From: an uncultured Senegalimassilia sp.
GTDB lineage: Bacteria > Actinomycetota > Coriobacteriia > Coriobacteriales > Eggerthellaceae
NCBI RefSeq assembly: GCF_934632265.1
Contig: NZ_CAKTYH010000002.1
Span: forward strand, 1 to 52,215
Direction: 5' to 3'
Length of the DNA stretch: 52,215 bases
How positions within the stretch are numbered: the first letter of the stretch is position 1; the number at the start of each line of letters is the position of its first letter. The translations under genes and the position numbers were made by a program. This document shows, piece by piece, positions 45,542 through 52,215 of this stretch. The notes beneath the pieces are model-generated. The model was given only the letters and a program-made list of their open reading frames with translations. It did no database searches and was not told the DNA's origin.

Positions 45542-47197
45542 ATGGAAGAGGCTTTCGAGCTTATCAGCACCGGCGCTTGGTCCATCGTGCCGCCGTTGCT
45601 GGCGTTGGCTCTGGCGCTCATCACCAAAGAGGTGTACTCGTCGCTGACCATCGGCGTATTCGTCGGCATGGTTATCTACCAGTTCACCCTCAACGGTGTC
45701 GGCGTCGATCAGCTGGTCACGGCTTTCACCGATGTGCCGAACGCAATGGCGCTGCAGATCGCCGATAACGGGGCGTTGCTGCTGTTCCTTGCGTTGTTGG
45801 GCGCGCTGACCGTGGTCATCGCCACGGCGGGCGGCAGCCGCGCGTATGCCGAGTGGGTGTCCACGCATATCAAGAACGCGCGCGCCGCGCAGGTGCTTAC
45901 CGGTTTGCTGGGCATCATCATCTTCGTCGACGACTACTTCAACTGCTTGACGGTCGGCGCGGTCATGCGTCCTGTGACCGATCGCTTCCATGTCAGCCAT
46001 GAGAAGCTGGCTTGGATCATCGACTCCACGGCTGCCCCAGTCTGCATCATCGCGCCGGTGTCCTCGTGGGCCGTTGCGGTCGGCGGTTACCTGGGAGACG
46101 ACGGCTTCACCACGTTCGTGCAGTCCATCCCGTACAACTTCTACGCGCTGCTCACCATCTTCTTCGTGTTCTTCATGCTGATCACGAACAAGAACGATTA
46201 CGGTCCCATGCGCGCGGCTGAGGCGGAGGCGAAGTCCTCCGACGGCGCTACCGCCGAGGGCGGCAAGCTGCTGGAGAAGCTGTCCACTATGGGTCTTTCC
46301 GAGCAGGCCGAGTCCGATCCCGATGATCACACCAACCTGGAGTCGGTCGTCACCGAGCAGGCCGACATCGAGCAGTCCGCATCGGCTGCCATCGACGAGT
46401 ACAAGGGCCTCGACATCTCCGAGAAGGGCAAGGTCTACGACCTGATCGTGCCTATCCTGGTGCTGATCTTCTTCTCGATCCTGGGCATGATGTACACGGG
46501 CGGCTTCTTCGAGGGCGTCGACTTCGCCACTGCCGTTGGCGAGAACCCGGTCGGCGGCCTGTGCATCGGCGCTACGGTGGCCCTGTGCGTCGCCGGCGCC
46601 ATGTTCCTGCCGCGCGGTCTGACCACGCTGAGCGGTTTCGTGGAGAGCGTCTCCGAGGGCGTGCGTTCCATGGTCGGCGCCATCATGATCTTGGTGCTGG
46701 CATGGAGCCTGGGCGGCTGCTGCCGCTACATGCTCGGCACGGGCGACTTCGTGAGCAGCTTCCTGAACAGCCTGGGCGTGAGCCTGGCCATCCTGCCGTG
46801 CATCATCTTCCTGGTGGCCGGCTTCATCGGCTTCGCCATGGGCACGAGCTGGGGCACCATCGCGCTGATCCTGCCTATCGTGGTCGGCGTGTTCAACGAG
46901 GGCGACCCGCTGTTCCTGGTTGCCGTGGGCGCAACGCTGGCCGGTGCCGTGTACGGCGACCATATCTCGCCGATCTCGGACACCACCATCCTGTCGTCTG
47001 CGGGCGCGAAGTGCAACCACCTGCGCCATGTGGCCACGCAGCTGCCGTACGCGACCACCGTTATGGTCGTCTGCTTCGTGTGCTACATCGTTGCCGGCTT
47101 CACGGGCAATCCCTGGATTTCCCTGGTGTTGGGCGCGGTGCTCATCGTTGTGGCGGTGAAGATCCTGCACAAGTCCAACATCGGCATGAAGAAATAG
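45542..47197 (+). CDS. NhaC-family Na+/H+ antiporter-like transporter
   Basis: The 551-residue membrane protein has about 12 hydrophobic segments of the NhaC/ArsB-like fold. Conserved blocks are seen: GIIIFVDDYFNCLTVGAVMRPVTDRFHVSHEKLAWIIDSTAAPVCIIAPVSSW and GTSWGTIALILPI ... ISPISDTTILSSAGAKCNHLRHVATQLPY. A loop of about 90 acidic residues (about 215-300) lies in the middle. The family exchanges Na+ for H+ or for organic ions such as malate/lactate. It may recycle Na+ for the adjacent symporter. The start has AAGGGAAGGG upstream. A TATACT at 45491-45496 is a likely -10 box. Confidence 0.85.
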   Translation: MEEAFELISTGAWSIVPPLLALALALITKEVYSSLTIGVFVGMVIYQFTLNGVGVDQLVTAFTDVPNAMALQIADNGALLLFLALLGALTVVIATAGGSRAYAEWVSTHIKNARAAQVLTGLLGIIIFVDDYFNCLTVGAVMRPVTDRFHVSHEKLAWIIDSTAAPVCIIAPVSSWAVAVGGYLGDDGFTTFVQSIPYNFYALLTIFFVFFMLITNKNDYGPMRAAEAEAKSSDGATAEGGKLLEKLSTMGLSEQAESDPDDHTNLESVVTEQADIEQSASAAIDEYKGLDISEKGKVYDLIVPILVLIFFSILGMMYTGGFFEGVDFATAVGENPVGGLCIGATVALCVAGAMFLPRGLTTLSGFVESVSEGVRSMVGAIMILVLAWSLGGCCRYMLGTGDFVSSFLNSLGVSLAILPCIIFLVAGFIGFAMGTSWGTIALILPIVVGVFNEGDPLFLVAVGATLAGAVYGDHISPISDTTILSSAGAKCNHLRHVATQLPYATTVMVVCFVCYIVAGFTGNPWISLVLGAVLIVVAVKILHKSNIGMKK

Positions 47198-47241
47198 CCG
47201 CTGATACGCGGCGTAAGCCGCAAAAGCCGCAAGAATGCGAA

Positions 47242-47273
47242 AGAGAGGGCTCCGTTGGGAGCCCTCTCTTTTT
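47242..47273. terminator. Bidirectional terminator between convergent genes
   Basis: AGAGAGGGCTCC pairs perfectly (12 bp) with GGAGCCCTCTCT around GTTG, with T-runs on both strands. It touches the 3' end of the minus-strand folate gene. Confidence 0.92.
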
Positions 47274-47895
47274 ATGCCGAGAAGATGCAGGGGAGGGGAA
47301 GGTCGTGGGGCTCGGTTGGCACGCGATCGATGCGCTGCTCCTCGAACGCCACGCCGGCTACGAGGCAGTCTTCGCGCAGCTTCGGAAGAAACCTGTCATA
47401 GTTTCCGCCGCCGTATCCGAGGCGCATGAGGCCGCTATCGAAGGCCACCAGGGGGATGACGGCGACGTTGAACAGCCGCTCATCGGCTTCCTGCCATCCT
47501 TGGGCATGCAGCTCATCGAGCAGATAGGGGCGTGCGGGATGATCGAGGAAAGCAGGTCGCTGCTCGGTCAGGTGGTTTTGCGTGATCGGGAAGAACACCA
47601 TGTGCGCAGGCGTGTCCCGCGTATCCTTGGCCATGCAGGGCAGATACACCTCCCAGCCGTGTTCGTATGCAGCATAGAGCAGAGGATGCACGTCGACTTC
47701 GCTGGTCATAGGCTCATAGGCTGCGATGCGCAGTCGTTCGGCGGAAGCGCTCGAGGGTGTTTCGCCCTCAAAGCGGCTGTCGATTTCCTCAAGGAATCGC
47801 TCGCAAATCGACAAGCTCTTCTCCTCGCGCAAGGCGGAGGGGATCTGCTTGCGTCGTGCAAGGACCGATGCGCGGGTATCTTGTTTCAAAGTCAT
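47272..47895 (-). CDS. 5-formyltetrahydrofolate cyclo-ligase
   Basis: The enzyme (MTHFS) converts 5-formyl-THF to 5,10-methenyl-THF using ATP. The 207-residue protein has the family start TRASVLARRKQIPSALREEKS with substrate/ATP-binding basic residues, and the signature PLVAFDSGLMRLGYGGGNYDRFLPK. I chose the ATG at 47895, the first in the family-typical position; the ribosome binding site (AGAAAG) is modest. The frame stays open a further 86 codons upstream but that part is repeat-derived. It stands alone on the minus strand. Confidence 0.9.
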   Translation of the reverse strand: MTLKQDTRASVLARRKQIPSALREEKSLSICERFLEEIDSRFEGETPSSASAERLRIAAYEPMTSEVDVHPLLYAAYEHGWEVYLPCMAKDTRDTPAHMVFFPITQNHLTEQRPAFLDHPARPYLLDELHAQGWQEADERLFNVAVIPLVAFDSGLMRLGYGGGNYDRFLPKLREDCLVAGVAFEEQRIDRVPTEPHDLPLPCIFSA

Positions 47896-48321
47896 GATCG
47901 TCTTTCTCGAAAATGGACGAAATCTCAGTATCGTGTGAAAAAGCATAGCAATAAAGTAGAGGATTATCGCTTGCGCTAGTATGTAAGCATACTCGTTGAG
48001 TCCGGCGATAGCCACGGCGGCAACGGGAAACGAGGCGGCGGCGCATCCAGTTGGGATTCCGGCAGGCAGCGCTTCAGGATGCAGCTGGGGCCCTGACGGG
48101 TATCGCTTTACGGTGCAGTTGGGGGTTCCTACAGGCATCGCTTCACCGCCCACCGCCCGAGCATGGGCGTGGACGCGGAATCGCGATGCACTGGGATTTT
48201 ATGCGCTTGCATAAGCCTCTATAGCAGATGACCAGGGATTTCGTTAGCGAAGACAACGGGAAGGGTGCACGCGCCCGCCCCCGCTTGGAGCATCGAAACA
48301 GAAACGGGAACGAGGGAAACG
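47896..48321. other. 426-bp gap between divergent genes
   Basis: It holds the promoter regions of the folate gene (minus) and the Rrf2 gene (plus), the palindrome AGTATG-TAAG-CATACT (47978-47993) and three tandem repeats (48043-48146). No gene is supported. Confidence 0.6.
48043..48146. repeat. Three imperfect 34-35 bp tandem repeats
   Basis: Copies at 48043-48077, 48078-48111 and 48112-48146 share the pattern G-x-TGCAGTTGGGG, TCC/CCC, AGGCATCGCTTCA. They lie between the folate gene and the Rrf2 gene. I do not recognise the unit. Confidence 0.75.
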
Positions 48322-48771
48322 GTGCACTTCAAGGCTTCGGTCGAATACGGGATGCGTGCGGTGCTGTACCTGGCGGAAAAGGGCTCGATATGCTCGTCGC
48401 GCGAGGTGGCCGAGGAGATGTCCATTCCGCGCGACTATCTGATCCAGCTGGCGCAGCTGCTGCGCAACGCCGGGATCATCCACGCACGCCCAGGCAAAAA
48501 CGGCGGATACATCCTGGCGAAGGACCCGTCCGAGATCAGCATGCTCGATCTGTTCAATGCGCTGCAAAACGACCGTCCGCGAACGGAGCGCAAGGAAGCG
48601 GAGGAGGGCGCGAGCGCTCTGCTGCAGGGCATCACCGCCGCATGCTCCACGATCGAACGCGAGATGGAGGAGTACATGTCCTCCATCACCCTGCAGAATA
48701 TGATCGACCGCATCCACGGCAAGGAATCCGACACCGCTTCCGGTTCTACCCGATCCCAAGCACCTGCATAA
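48322..48771 (+). CDS. Rrf2-family transcriptional regulator
   Basis: Rrf2 regulators are small winged-helix dimers, several of which sense iron-sulfur clusters or redox state. The 149-residue protein shows the family N-terminus (FKASVEYGMRAVLYLAE), the helix-turn-helix (SSREVAEEMSIPRDYLIQLAQLLRNAGII) and the wing RPGKNGGYILAKDP. Only two cysteines are present (C24, C108); the three clustered cysteines of IscR are absent, so a cluster-binding role is not supported. The GTG start has GAGGGAA upstream. Its 3' end overlaps the convergent transporter gene by 26 bp. Confidence 0.88.
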   Translation: MHFKASVEYGMRAVLYLAEKGSICSSREVAEEMSIPRDYLIQLAQLLRNAGIIHARPGKNGGYILAKDPSEISMLDLFNALQNDRPRTERKEAEEGASALLQGITAACSTIEREMEEYMSSITLQNMIDRIHGKESDTASGSTRSQAPA

Positions 48772-50128
48772 CCAGCAGTACCGCTGTGAGCACGGAGACG
48801 ATGCCCACGGTGACCCAGATGAGCACCTTCGTCACGCGGCCGGACTTGAACTTGCCCATGACGCGCTTGTCGGACGAGATCAGCGCCATGAACACCAGCA
48901 GCACCGGCAGCACCAGGCCGTTGATGAACTGCGCCATGAGCATGACGCCCATCAGGTCGATGTTCGGGATGAGCACGATGATGGCCGAGAACGCGATGAC
49001 GAACGTGAAGATGCTCTTGAACAGCGGCGCTTCCTTCCACTTGAAGGACACGCCGGCCTCCCAGCCGAATGCCTCGCAGATAACGAACGCCGTAGTCAGC
49101 GGAAGCACGCATGCGGCCAGGAACGATGCCGCGATCAGGCCGATGGCGAATAGCGCTTCTGCGTACTTGCCCGCAAACGGCGCCAGCGCGGCCGCCGCAT
49201 CGGCGGCGTCGCTGATGACGATGCCCTGCGGGTACAGCACGGTGCCGGTGGTGACGATGATGAACCATGCGACCAAGCATGCCGCCACCGTGCCGGAGAC
49301 CACGTCGACCTTCTGCGTGAACAGGTCGTCGGGCTTGATGCCCTTCTCAACCACGTTGCTCTGGTTGAAGAACATCATCCACGGCGCGATGGTGGTGCCG
49401 ATCATGGATATGACCAGCGACACGAAGCTTTGCTGGTACACCACATGGGGCACGATGGTGTTGATGGCCGCATCCTCCCAGTTCGGCTGCGCCAAGAACG
49501 CGGCGATCACGTAGGTGAGGAACACCAGCGATAAGACAAGGAACACCTTCTCCACGCGTTTGTAGCTGCCGCCCACGATGAGCAGCCAGACGGCCAGCGC
49601 GGCAACGGGCACGGCGATGTATTTCGACACGCCGAACATCTCCATGCCCGAGGCGATGCCCGCGAACTCGGAGAACGTGGTGCACACGTTGCCGATGAGC
49701 AGCGCGAGCATAGCCAGTGCCGTAAGCCTGATTCCGAAGGACTCGCGGATAAGCGCGGCGAAGCCCTTGCCGGTGACGGCGCCCATCTTCGCGGCGGTCA
49801 TTTCCACCACGATGAGCAGCACGCACATGATCGGGATAACCCACAGCGTGGCGAAGCCGAACTGCGCGCCAACGGTCGAGTAGGTGGAGATGCCGCCGGC
49901 GTCGTTGCCTGCCATGGCGGTGACGATGCCCGGGCCCATGGCCGCCAAGATGAGCAGCAGCTTGCTTTTCTGCTTGCTTGAACCGCCGGTTTGCTCGAGC
50001 GCCTGCTTTTCCGCAAGCTGCTCGGCGGACAGCGTGGCCTCGCCGGTGTGGAAGCTGCTGCGCTCCAACGGGTTATGCGAATCGATGTCGGCAACGCGCC
50101 CGGTCTTGCCGTTCTGCTTCAAAACCAC
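48746..50128 (-). CDS. NRAMP-related metal transporter, probably Mg2+-type (NRMT)
   Basis: The 460-residue membrane protein has the SLC11/NRAMP fold with about 11 segments. In classic NRAMPs the site is DPGN in TM1 and MPH in TM6; here TM1 reads AGNDAGG (73-79) and TM6 reads APW (248-250), so the methionine and histidine that favour Mn2+/Fe2+ are gone. This matches the NRAMP-related magnesium transporters, whose characterised member I recall is from Eggerthella lenta. A partner with MgtE-like and CBS domains is encoded just upstream (3 bp), in the same operon. Mg2+ transport is inferred. Confidence 0.87.
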   Translation of the reverse strand: MVLKQNGKTGRVADIDSHNPLERSSFHTGEATLSAEQLAEKQALEQTGGSSKQKSKLLLILAAMGPGIVTAMAGNDAGGISTYSTVGAQFGFATLWVIPIMCVLLIVVEMTAAKMGAVTGKGFAALIRESFGIRLTALAMLALLIGNVCTTFSEFAGIASGMEMFGVSKYIAVPVAALAVWLLIVGGSYKRVEKVFLVLSLVFLTYVIAAFLAQPNWEDAAINTIVPHVVYQQSFVSLVISMIGTTIAPWMMFFNQSNVVEKGIKPDDLFTQKVDVVSGTVAACLVAWFIIVTTGTVLYPQGIVISDAADAAAALAPFAGKYAEALFAIGLIAASFLAACVLPLTTAFVICEAFGWEAGVSFKWKEAPLFKSIFTFVIAFSAIIVLIPNIDLMGVMLMAQFINGLVLPVLLVFMALISSDKRVMGKFKSGRVTKVLIWVTVGIVSVLTAVLLVMQVLGIG

Positions 50129-50131
50129 GGC

Positions 50132-51484
50132 TTACCTCCAATGGAATCCTACGATTTGCAGTACGACAAGGGTGTAGAGGATCAAGAAGATCACGGCGCC
50201 GGTCGCAATGCCCACCCACTTCCAAACGGAAGTCTTCGTCTTGTCGCTGCTGACGTCGTCTTCGATGGCGTCCCAGGCGTCGTCGACGGTGACGATGCCG
50301 AGCAGCGCGCCGTGCTCGTCCACGACGGGCATGGCGGTCAGGTCGTACTTGAAGATGTCGGCCGAGACATCCTCTTCGGTTTCATCCGGCGTTGCGGTAA
50401 TCAGGTCGTCGTACATGCACTTCGACATGGGCGTTTTGTCGTCGGTGAGCACCAGGGTGCGCAGCGAGCAGACGCCCACCAGCTTGTCGTACTCGTCCAG
50501 CACGTACACGAAGTGGACGGAAGGATGGTCCTCGGGAAGCTCGCGAAGCACCTCGATGGCGTGCCCGACGGTGTCGGTGTCGGCGACGGATACGAACTGC
50601 GTGGTCATCATGCCGCCGGCGGTGCCGTCCTTGTAGCCGAGCAGGCGGCGGATTTCCGTTGCGTCCTCCACGCCCATAAGGCGCAGAAGCGTTTCGGCGC
50701 GCTCGTAGGACAGGTCGCGCACGATGTCGGCTGCGTCGTCCGGGTCCATATTGCCCAGCACGCTTGCAGCCTGCTTGTTATCCAAGCTCTCGATGAAGTC
50801 GGACTGGTATTCGTCTTCCATCTCGGAGATGGCCTCGGTTGCCTGGGCATCGTCGAGGTGCTCGAACACGTTAGCGCGCTGCTGCGGATCCAGCTGCTCC
50901 AGAATGTCCGCGACGTCGGCGGGGTGCAGCTCGTCCAAGCGCTTATGGGTGACGGACAGCTGCACTTCGGACAGGTCGCGATCCAGCAGGTCCATATAAT
51001 TCCATGCGATGATCTGCTCGTCGATCTTCTTGCCGAAGACCTTGGCGACGGAGACCACCGAGCGCTCGATCCAGGGGGCAAGGCCGCGCAGGATGCCACG
51101 GATGCCCACTTCGGCGCCGAGCAGGCGCAGTTGAGAGCCGGATACGGAAAGCTTCAGGTCGTTTACGCGCACGACCTTCAGGCCCTGCGTGTCGACGATC
51201 TGACGGTTCATGAGGTCGCGTGCAAGCAGCACCTCGTCTGGCTGCAGGTAGCTGAAGCGGATGTCGTGCGCTTCGACCTGCAAGGTGAGGCCGTCGTCGT
51301 CGAACTCGTCGACGTACTTGCGCCATGAGATCATGAACGGGATCTTGCCCGGACCCTGGAAGGCCAGGCTGGTGATACGCGGAAACACCTCGCCCGTGGA
51401 GATGGCAAGGTCGGATACGGTGCCGATTTTCTCACCGGTGCAGTCAACGACCGGCTTTCCCAGCATTTGAGAGAGATAGAGCAT
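50132..51484 (-). CDS. PRC-barrel, MgtE-N and CBS-domain membrane-anchored protein
   Basis: The 450-residue protein has an N-terminal PRC-barrel-like domain (LGKPVVDCTGEKIGTVSDLAIS), a second such region (QIVDTQGLKVVRVNDL), an MgtE N-like superhelix (HPADVADILEQLDPQQRANVFEHLDD, about 190-265), two CBS domains (about 285-405) and one C-terminal membrane helix (about 425-447). It lacks the MgtE channel domain, so it is a sensor or regulator rather than a channel. The start at 51484 has GGGAA 7 nt upstream. TTGACA-N17-TAACGC on the minus strand (about 51570-51600) is a candidate promoter. It probably gates the adjacent transporter in response to Mg2+ or nucleotides (inference). Confidence 0.85.
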   Translation of the reverse strand: MLYLSQMLGKPVVDCTGEKIGTVSDLAISTGEVFPRITSLAFQGPGKIPFMISWRKYVDEFDDDGLTLQVEAHDIRFSYLQPDEVLLARDLMNRQIVDTQGLKVVRVNDLKLSVSGSQLRLLGAEVGIRGILRGLAPWIERSVVSVAKVFGKKIDEQIIAWNYMDLLDRDLSEVQLSVTHKRLDELHPADVADILEQLDPQQRANVFEHLDDAQATEAISEMEDEYQSDFIESLDNKQAASVLGNMDPDDAADIVRDLSYERAETLLRLMGVEDATEIRRLLGYKDGTAGGMMTTQFVSVADTDTVGHAIEVLRELPEDHPSVHFVYVLDEYDKLVGVCSLRTLVLTDDKTPMSKCMYDDLITATPDETEEDVSADIFKYDLTAMPVVDEHGALLGIVTVDDAWDAIEDDVSSDKTKTSVWKWVGIATGAVIFLILYTLVVLQIVGFHWR

Positions 51485-51722
51485 GATCAATTCCCTTACT
51501 GTCCATGCTCGCGTTCGGCAGGGGCTTTTACAGGTGCCGGATAATGCTACGTCCGCCATGCGGCAACGGCGTTATGGGCACGTAAAGCTTCTGTCAAACG
51601 AGAGCGCGCTGCAGCCTGCTCCTTCGGCTGCCAGCGTAAGGGAGGAGTCGAAGGAAGGCTACATACTGTGAGGTTTCGGTTTTCGAACCTTCAACAGGGT
51701 TCCTTTCTTTGGCCTACAAAAC

Positions 51723-51755
51723 AAAAAACCGCATGTGCTCGGTGGAGCCATTGCG
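51723..51755 (-). terminator. tRNA-Arg terminator
   Basis: On the minus strand CCGCA and GCTC pair with GAGC and TGCGG around CACC, followed by six T and GTTTT. It begins just after the tRNA. Confidence 0.8.
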
Positions 51756-51770
51756 GAATTTCAAGCTAAA

Positions 51771-51847
51771 TGGTGCGCCGTGAGGGATTCGAACCCCCGA
51801 CGTACTGATTCGTAGTCAGTCCCTCTATCCAGCTGAGGTAACGGCGC
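51771..51847 (-). tRNA. tRNA-Arg(ACG)
   Basis: The 77-nt cloverleaf has acceptor GCGCCGT pairing with ACGGCGC, anticodon loop CTACGAA giving ACG (A34 expected to be edited to inosine), and an encoded CCA. Confidence 0.98.
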
Positions 51848-51867
51848 ACATCGAAACAGCAACGAAT

Positions 51868-51896
51868 ATTATGCGCGTATATCGGCGATGAGTCAA
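51868..51896 (-). promoter_or_regulatory. tRNA-Arg promoter
   Basis: On the minus strand TTGACT (51891-51896), a 17-bp spacer and CATAAT (51868-51873). Confidence 0.8.
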
Positions 51897-52215
51897 CACC
51901 TAATTTCGGCCAATATCAAAAATTTTGCGACTAGCGTTGCTGGGCGCCGCTAGCGTACAGGGCGAAGCGACTGAACAGGGGGACGGAGGTGCGTTCATAC
52001 TTGGCTCCTCGGTGACGCGGCGCGATGTCGAACGTTGCTGGGCTTCGCAAGCCAGCGGGGCGGGGAGAAAGGGGTGCCTGCGACTAGCGTCGTCGATGAA
52101 CTGTTGCGTTGATGGATGTGAATGGGGGGGGGCAGATGCGTGAACAGACGATATGCCCATCGAGATGGCAGCAAGAAGGAAGCCTCGCTGTTGTTGATTC
52201 ATATGCGCCTTCGTC
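51897..52215. other. Window end, no gene supported
   Basis: Beyond the tRNA-Arg promoter the remaining 320 bp has no frame with a ribosome binding site or recognisable product. It contains the 12-mer TGCGACTAGCGT twice (51926-51937, 52079-52090) and a run of nine G at 52124-52132. Confidence 0.5.

Noticed and set aside
47896..48153. In-frame 86-codon extension of the folate cyclo-ligase
   Set aside because: It translates the three tandem repeats and the promoter region. The family N-terminus begins at the ATG at 47895.
51485..51770. Mg2+ riboswitch (M-box) or manganese riboswitch before the MgtE-like/NRAMP operon
   Set aside because: I could not find the conserved cores of either. Only a GCAGCC/GGCTGC stem and a possible promoter are visible.
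51925..52143. 72-codon plus-strand frame near the window end
   Set aside because: No ribosome binding site, no recognisable sequence, and it crosses the G9 run.

Overview
The window is a chromosomal replication-origin region. Gene content and order (parB-parA-rsmG-jag-yidC-yidD-rnpA-rpmH leftward; dnaA-dnaN-recF-DUF721/dciA-gyrB-gyrA rightward) are typical of Actinobacteria. High-GC coding sequence, an ATPase/winged-helix gene wedged beside dnaA, a NRAMP-related transporter of the Mg-type, and amino-acid-fermentation genes (indolepyruvate:ferredoxin oxidoreductase, phenylacetate-CoA ligase) point to an anaerobic coriobacterium, most likely Eggerthellaceae. I cannot name the species from the sequence alone.

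Layout. 1-1.25 kb: a 5'-truncated IS3-family element with its -1 frameshift signal and right end. 1.27-6.6 kb (minus strand): ParAB segregation genes, RsmG, Jag/KhpB, YidC, YidD, RNase P protein and L34. 6.6-7.6 kb: gene-free, AT-rich, rich in DnaA-box-like 9-mers and short direct repeats. 7.6-18.6 kb: HATPase/wHTH gene, dnaA, a second origin half between dnaA and dnaN with a DnaA-trio-like tract, then dnaN, recF, dciA-like, gyrB, gyrA. 18.8-26.4 kb: bifunctional nuclease family gene (minus), tRNA-Ile/tRNA-Ala, J-domain protein, typA, PrsA/SurA-like lipoprotein, an ABC ATPase, two tRNA-Ser genes, a MarR-like regulator and an unrecognised acidic protein. 26.8-33.6 kb: rpsF-ssb-rpsR-rplI, dnaB, and a YhaO/YhaN-like (SbcD/SbcC-like) pair. 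33.7-39.0 kb: purA, purD, a HemN/HemW-like radical SAM gene behind a palindromic promoter, tRNA-Phe, purE. 39.1-47.2 kb: iorA-iorB, phenylacetate-CoA ligase, an SSF-family symporter and an NhaC-family antiporter. 47.3-52.2 kb: 5-formyl-THF cyclo-ligase, an Rrf2 regulator, a NRAMP-related transporter with an MgtE/CBS/PRC partner, and tRNA-Arg.

Seven parS sites (six exact copies of a 16-mer and one 15/16) are spread over 41 kb on both sides of the origin. With the starts chosen here all seven fall between genes. They form the loading sites for the ParB encoded at the left edge.

The most novel-looking signal is a pair of short leader ORFs, one before the phenylacetate-CoA ligase and one before the SSF symporter. 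Each starts exactly 7 nt after a -10 box (leaderless geometry), each ends in Arg-aromatic-Leu-stop (RWL, RYL), and in each the G of the TAG stop is the first base of a long-range stem. The second ends in a tyrosine-rich run. Together with iorAB they suggest peptide-based sensing of aromatic amino acids controlling an aryl-pyruvate/arylacetate pathway.
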